Part shown: in pieces, positions 62,168 through 64,000 of the stretch
Layout: every line of letters starts with the position of its first letter
Numbering within the stretch: the stretch's first letter is position 1
Assembly: GCA_005784505.1 (NCBI GenBank)
Contig: VCAZ01000357.1
Location: forward strand, 52,501 to 116,500
Direction of reading: 5' to 3'
From: Bagarius yarrelli
Lineage: Eukaryota; Chordata; Actinopteri; Siluriformes; Sisoridae
DNA: 64,000 bases
Notes under the pieces: generated by a model
What the model saw: only the letters and a program-made list of their open reading frames with translations
Database searches by the model: none
Told to the model about the DNA's origin: nothing
Translations under genes and position numbers: made by a program

Positions 62168-63704
62168 ATTTCCTCACAGTGTTTTATCACCGACCGTGTT
62201 TTATTTCCACCACAGCACATCCTCTCTACACGCACTAGTGTTTTATTCCTCTTCCACCACAGCACCGAGTGTTTTATTCCTCTTCCACCACAGCACCGAG
62301 TGTTTTATTCCTCTTCCACCACAGCACTAGTGTTTATGCCTCTTCTAACACAGCACCGAGTGTTTATTCGTGTTTGATCCTCTTCTTCTCCCACAGCAAC
62401 CGAGTGTTTTATTCCTCTTGCTATACCACAGCACGAGGTTTATATTCCTCTTTCCACCACAGCACCGAGTGTTTTATCCTCTTCTAACCACAGCCGGCAC
62501 CGAGTGTTTTTTATGCCTCTTCTAATACATCACACCGACACGCACCGAGTGTTTTATTCTCTTCTCCACAGCACCGAGTGTTTTTATCCTCTTCTACCAC
62601 AGCACCGCACCGATGTTTTATTTCCCTCTTCCACCACAGCACCGAGTGTTTTATTCCTCTTCAACCACAGCACCGAGTGTTTTATTCCTCTTCCACCACA
62701 GCACCGAGTGTTTTATTCCTCTTCTACCACAGCACCGAGTGTTTTATTCCTCTTCCACCACAGCAGCCCGAGTGTTTTTATTCCTCTTCTACCACAGCCC
62801 CGAGTTTTTTATTTTCCTCTTCCACCACAGCACGAGTGTTTTTTTCCTCTTCCACCACAGCACCGCGGGTTTTATTTATTTCTTCTTCCACCACAGCACC
62901 AGTAGTTTTTATTCCTCTTCTCTTCTACCACGACAGCACCGAGTGTTTTTATTAATTTCCTCTCTTCCAACCCACCACAGCACCGAGTGTGTTATCCTCT
63001 TCCGCAACCTCTACCGCAACGAGTGTTTTATTCCTCTAACCACATCTACCACAGCACCGAGTGTTTTATATCCTCTTCCCCAGCCCGAGGTTTTTATTTC
63101 TACCAAGAGCACCGAGTGTTTTATTCCTCTTACCACACACCGAGTGTTTATTCCTCTCTACCACAGCACCGAGTGTTTTATTCCTCTTCCACCACAGCAC
63201 CGAGTGGTTTTTATTTTATTTCCTCTTCCCCACACAGCACCGAGTGTTTATTCCGCTTCTACCACAGCACCGAGTGTTTTATTCCTCTTCCCCCACAGCA
63301 CCTATGTCCTTTTATTATATTCCTCTTCTACCACAGCACCCGATGTTTTATTCCGCTTCTAACCCAGCACCGAGTGTTTTATTCTCCTTCATACCACCCA
63401 CACCGAGTGTTTTATTTCCTCTTCTACCACAGCACCGAGTGTTTTATTCCTCTTCCACCACAGCACCGAGTGTTTTATTCCTCTTCTACCACAGCACCGA
63501 GTGTTTTATTCCTCTTCTACCACAGCACCGAGTGTTTTATTCCTCTTCTACCACAGCACCGAGTGTTTTTATTCCCTTCTACCACAGCACAGAGTGTTTT
63601 ATTATTCCTCTTCTACCACGCACCGAGTGTTTTATTCCGCTTCTAACCACAGCACCGGTGTTTTATTCCTCTCTATACCACAGCACTGGTTTTTTCCTCT
63701 TCTT
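62168..63704 (+). repeat. minisatellite array, 31-bp unit (core CACCGAGTGTTTTATTCCTC)
   Basis: About 48 copies; each ends TTCTACCACAG or TTCCACCACAG. Copies at 63430-63560 are near-perfect, while the middle (62380-63400) has many indels. Because 31 is not a multiple of 3, each reading frame cycles through three peptides (FHHSTECFIPL, PPQHRVFYSSS, TTAPSVLFL); none of the plus-strand phases of the consensus has a stop, which gives frames up to 249 codons. Every unit carries a pyrimidine tract followed by CAG in GALNT9 sense orientation. Confidence 0.94.
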
Positions 63705-64000
63705 ATTAAGGGTGCAAGAATTGCAGTTGGATTTAACAATTGCGGTTAGATTAAATAATTGTTATCAAACGATTATTTAATAATTGTGACAGTCTTAATA
63801 CCTTTTAATAAATTTTAAATAATCCCAGCTTGTGATTGGTGAGAAAGTAAAGTGTCATTATGATGTCATAATGTTAGTTACAGCTGTAACTTGACACTGA
63901 AGATTCAAGCTTCAGTCCATTCAATACATCATACACACTTTGTTTATGTGACTAAACTGTTGTTATGGAAACGACAACACACGTCAGAGCATCAATATTA
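63705..64000. other. unique AT-rich intronic DNA
   Basis: AACAATTGCGGTTAGATTAAATAATTG-like text (63735-63780) could be the end of an old DNA transposon. An X-box-like GTTGTTATGGAAAC is at 63959-63972. No exon before the window ends. Confidence 0.4.
63959..63972 (+). promoter_or_regulatory. RFX X-box-like site
   Basis: GTTGTTATGGAAAC fits the RFX X-box pattern GTTNCCATGGNAAC with two changes in the centre-left. It is intronic to GALNT9. Confidence 0.3.

Noticed and set aside
62504..63780. Overlapping plus-strand open frames of 125-249 codons (STECFIPL/PSVLFLF repeats)
   Set aside because: They are three phases of one 31-bp repeat with no stops in the consensus. Equal openness of all three frames is the mark of composition, not coding.

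Overview
The window is vertebrate nuclear DNA, most probably from a teleost fish. It has one recognisable protein-coding exon with a GT splice donor, many CA/GT microsatellites, tRNA-headed SINEs and a LINE relic of the kind common in fish genomes, and no bacterial-style gene packing. The one gene call I can defend is the first coding exon of GALNT9, a Golgi polypeptide N-acetylgalactosaminyltransferase-like protein, on the + strand at 51944-52181. A GC-rich promoter and 5' leader candidate lies at about 51150-51943. On this reading everything left of about 51.1 kb is upstream intergenic DNA, and everything right of 52181 is GALNT9 intron 1.

The dominant content is tandem repeats. Fourteen minisatellite or satellite-like arrays cover roughly 29-30 kb, about 46% of the window. 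In order: 21-bp (1-2424), 19/25/40-bp (6521-8577), 19-bp (11089-11317), 31-bp (11318-12190), 9/18-bp (12971-13740), 30-bp (15361-23029, 7.7 kb, the largest), 5/6-bp (25671-27828), 18-bp (31745-33596), 8-bp (35308-36500), 22-bp (38694-41340), 19-bp (41365-45629), 53-bp (56935-57598), 20/40-bp (58205-59440) and 31-bp (62168-63704). Most are strongly strand-asymmetric, GT-rich on one strand and CA-rich on the other. This removes stop codons and creates long spurious reading frames, the largest 1272 codons. Several arrays have perfect copies at their edges and indel-riddled copies inside, so part of the internal variation may be long-read consensus error.

Between the arrays are unique or old-repeat segments: tRNA-derived SINEs (13795-14038, 27823-27957, 30117-30250, 47720-47806, 53246-53408 and a nested pair at 53811-54148), a dispersed teleost repeat at 24297-24665, and a minus-strand LINE reverse-transcriptase relic (34142-34597) whose 3' tail resembles the tail of the 13795-14038 SINE. 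Some non-repetitive blocks look like candidate conserved noncoding elements or regulatory sites, including RFX X-box-like palindromes and CTCF-like motifs. These are motif matches by eye only.

I found no CRISPR array, operon, complete transposon, RNA gene or new protein system. The most informative observations are the repeat biology: a 2.2-kb pentamer/hexamer array that appears to have grown from a SINE 3' tail, two abutting arrays that look like opposite-strand relatives, two intron-1 arrays whose every unit carries a 3'-splice-site-like sequence, and the LINE/SINE shared tail.
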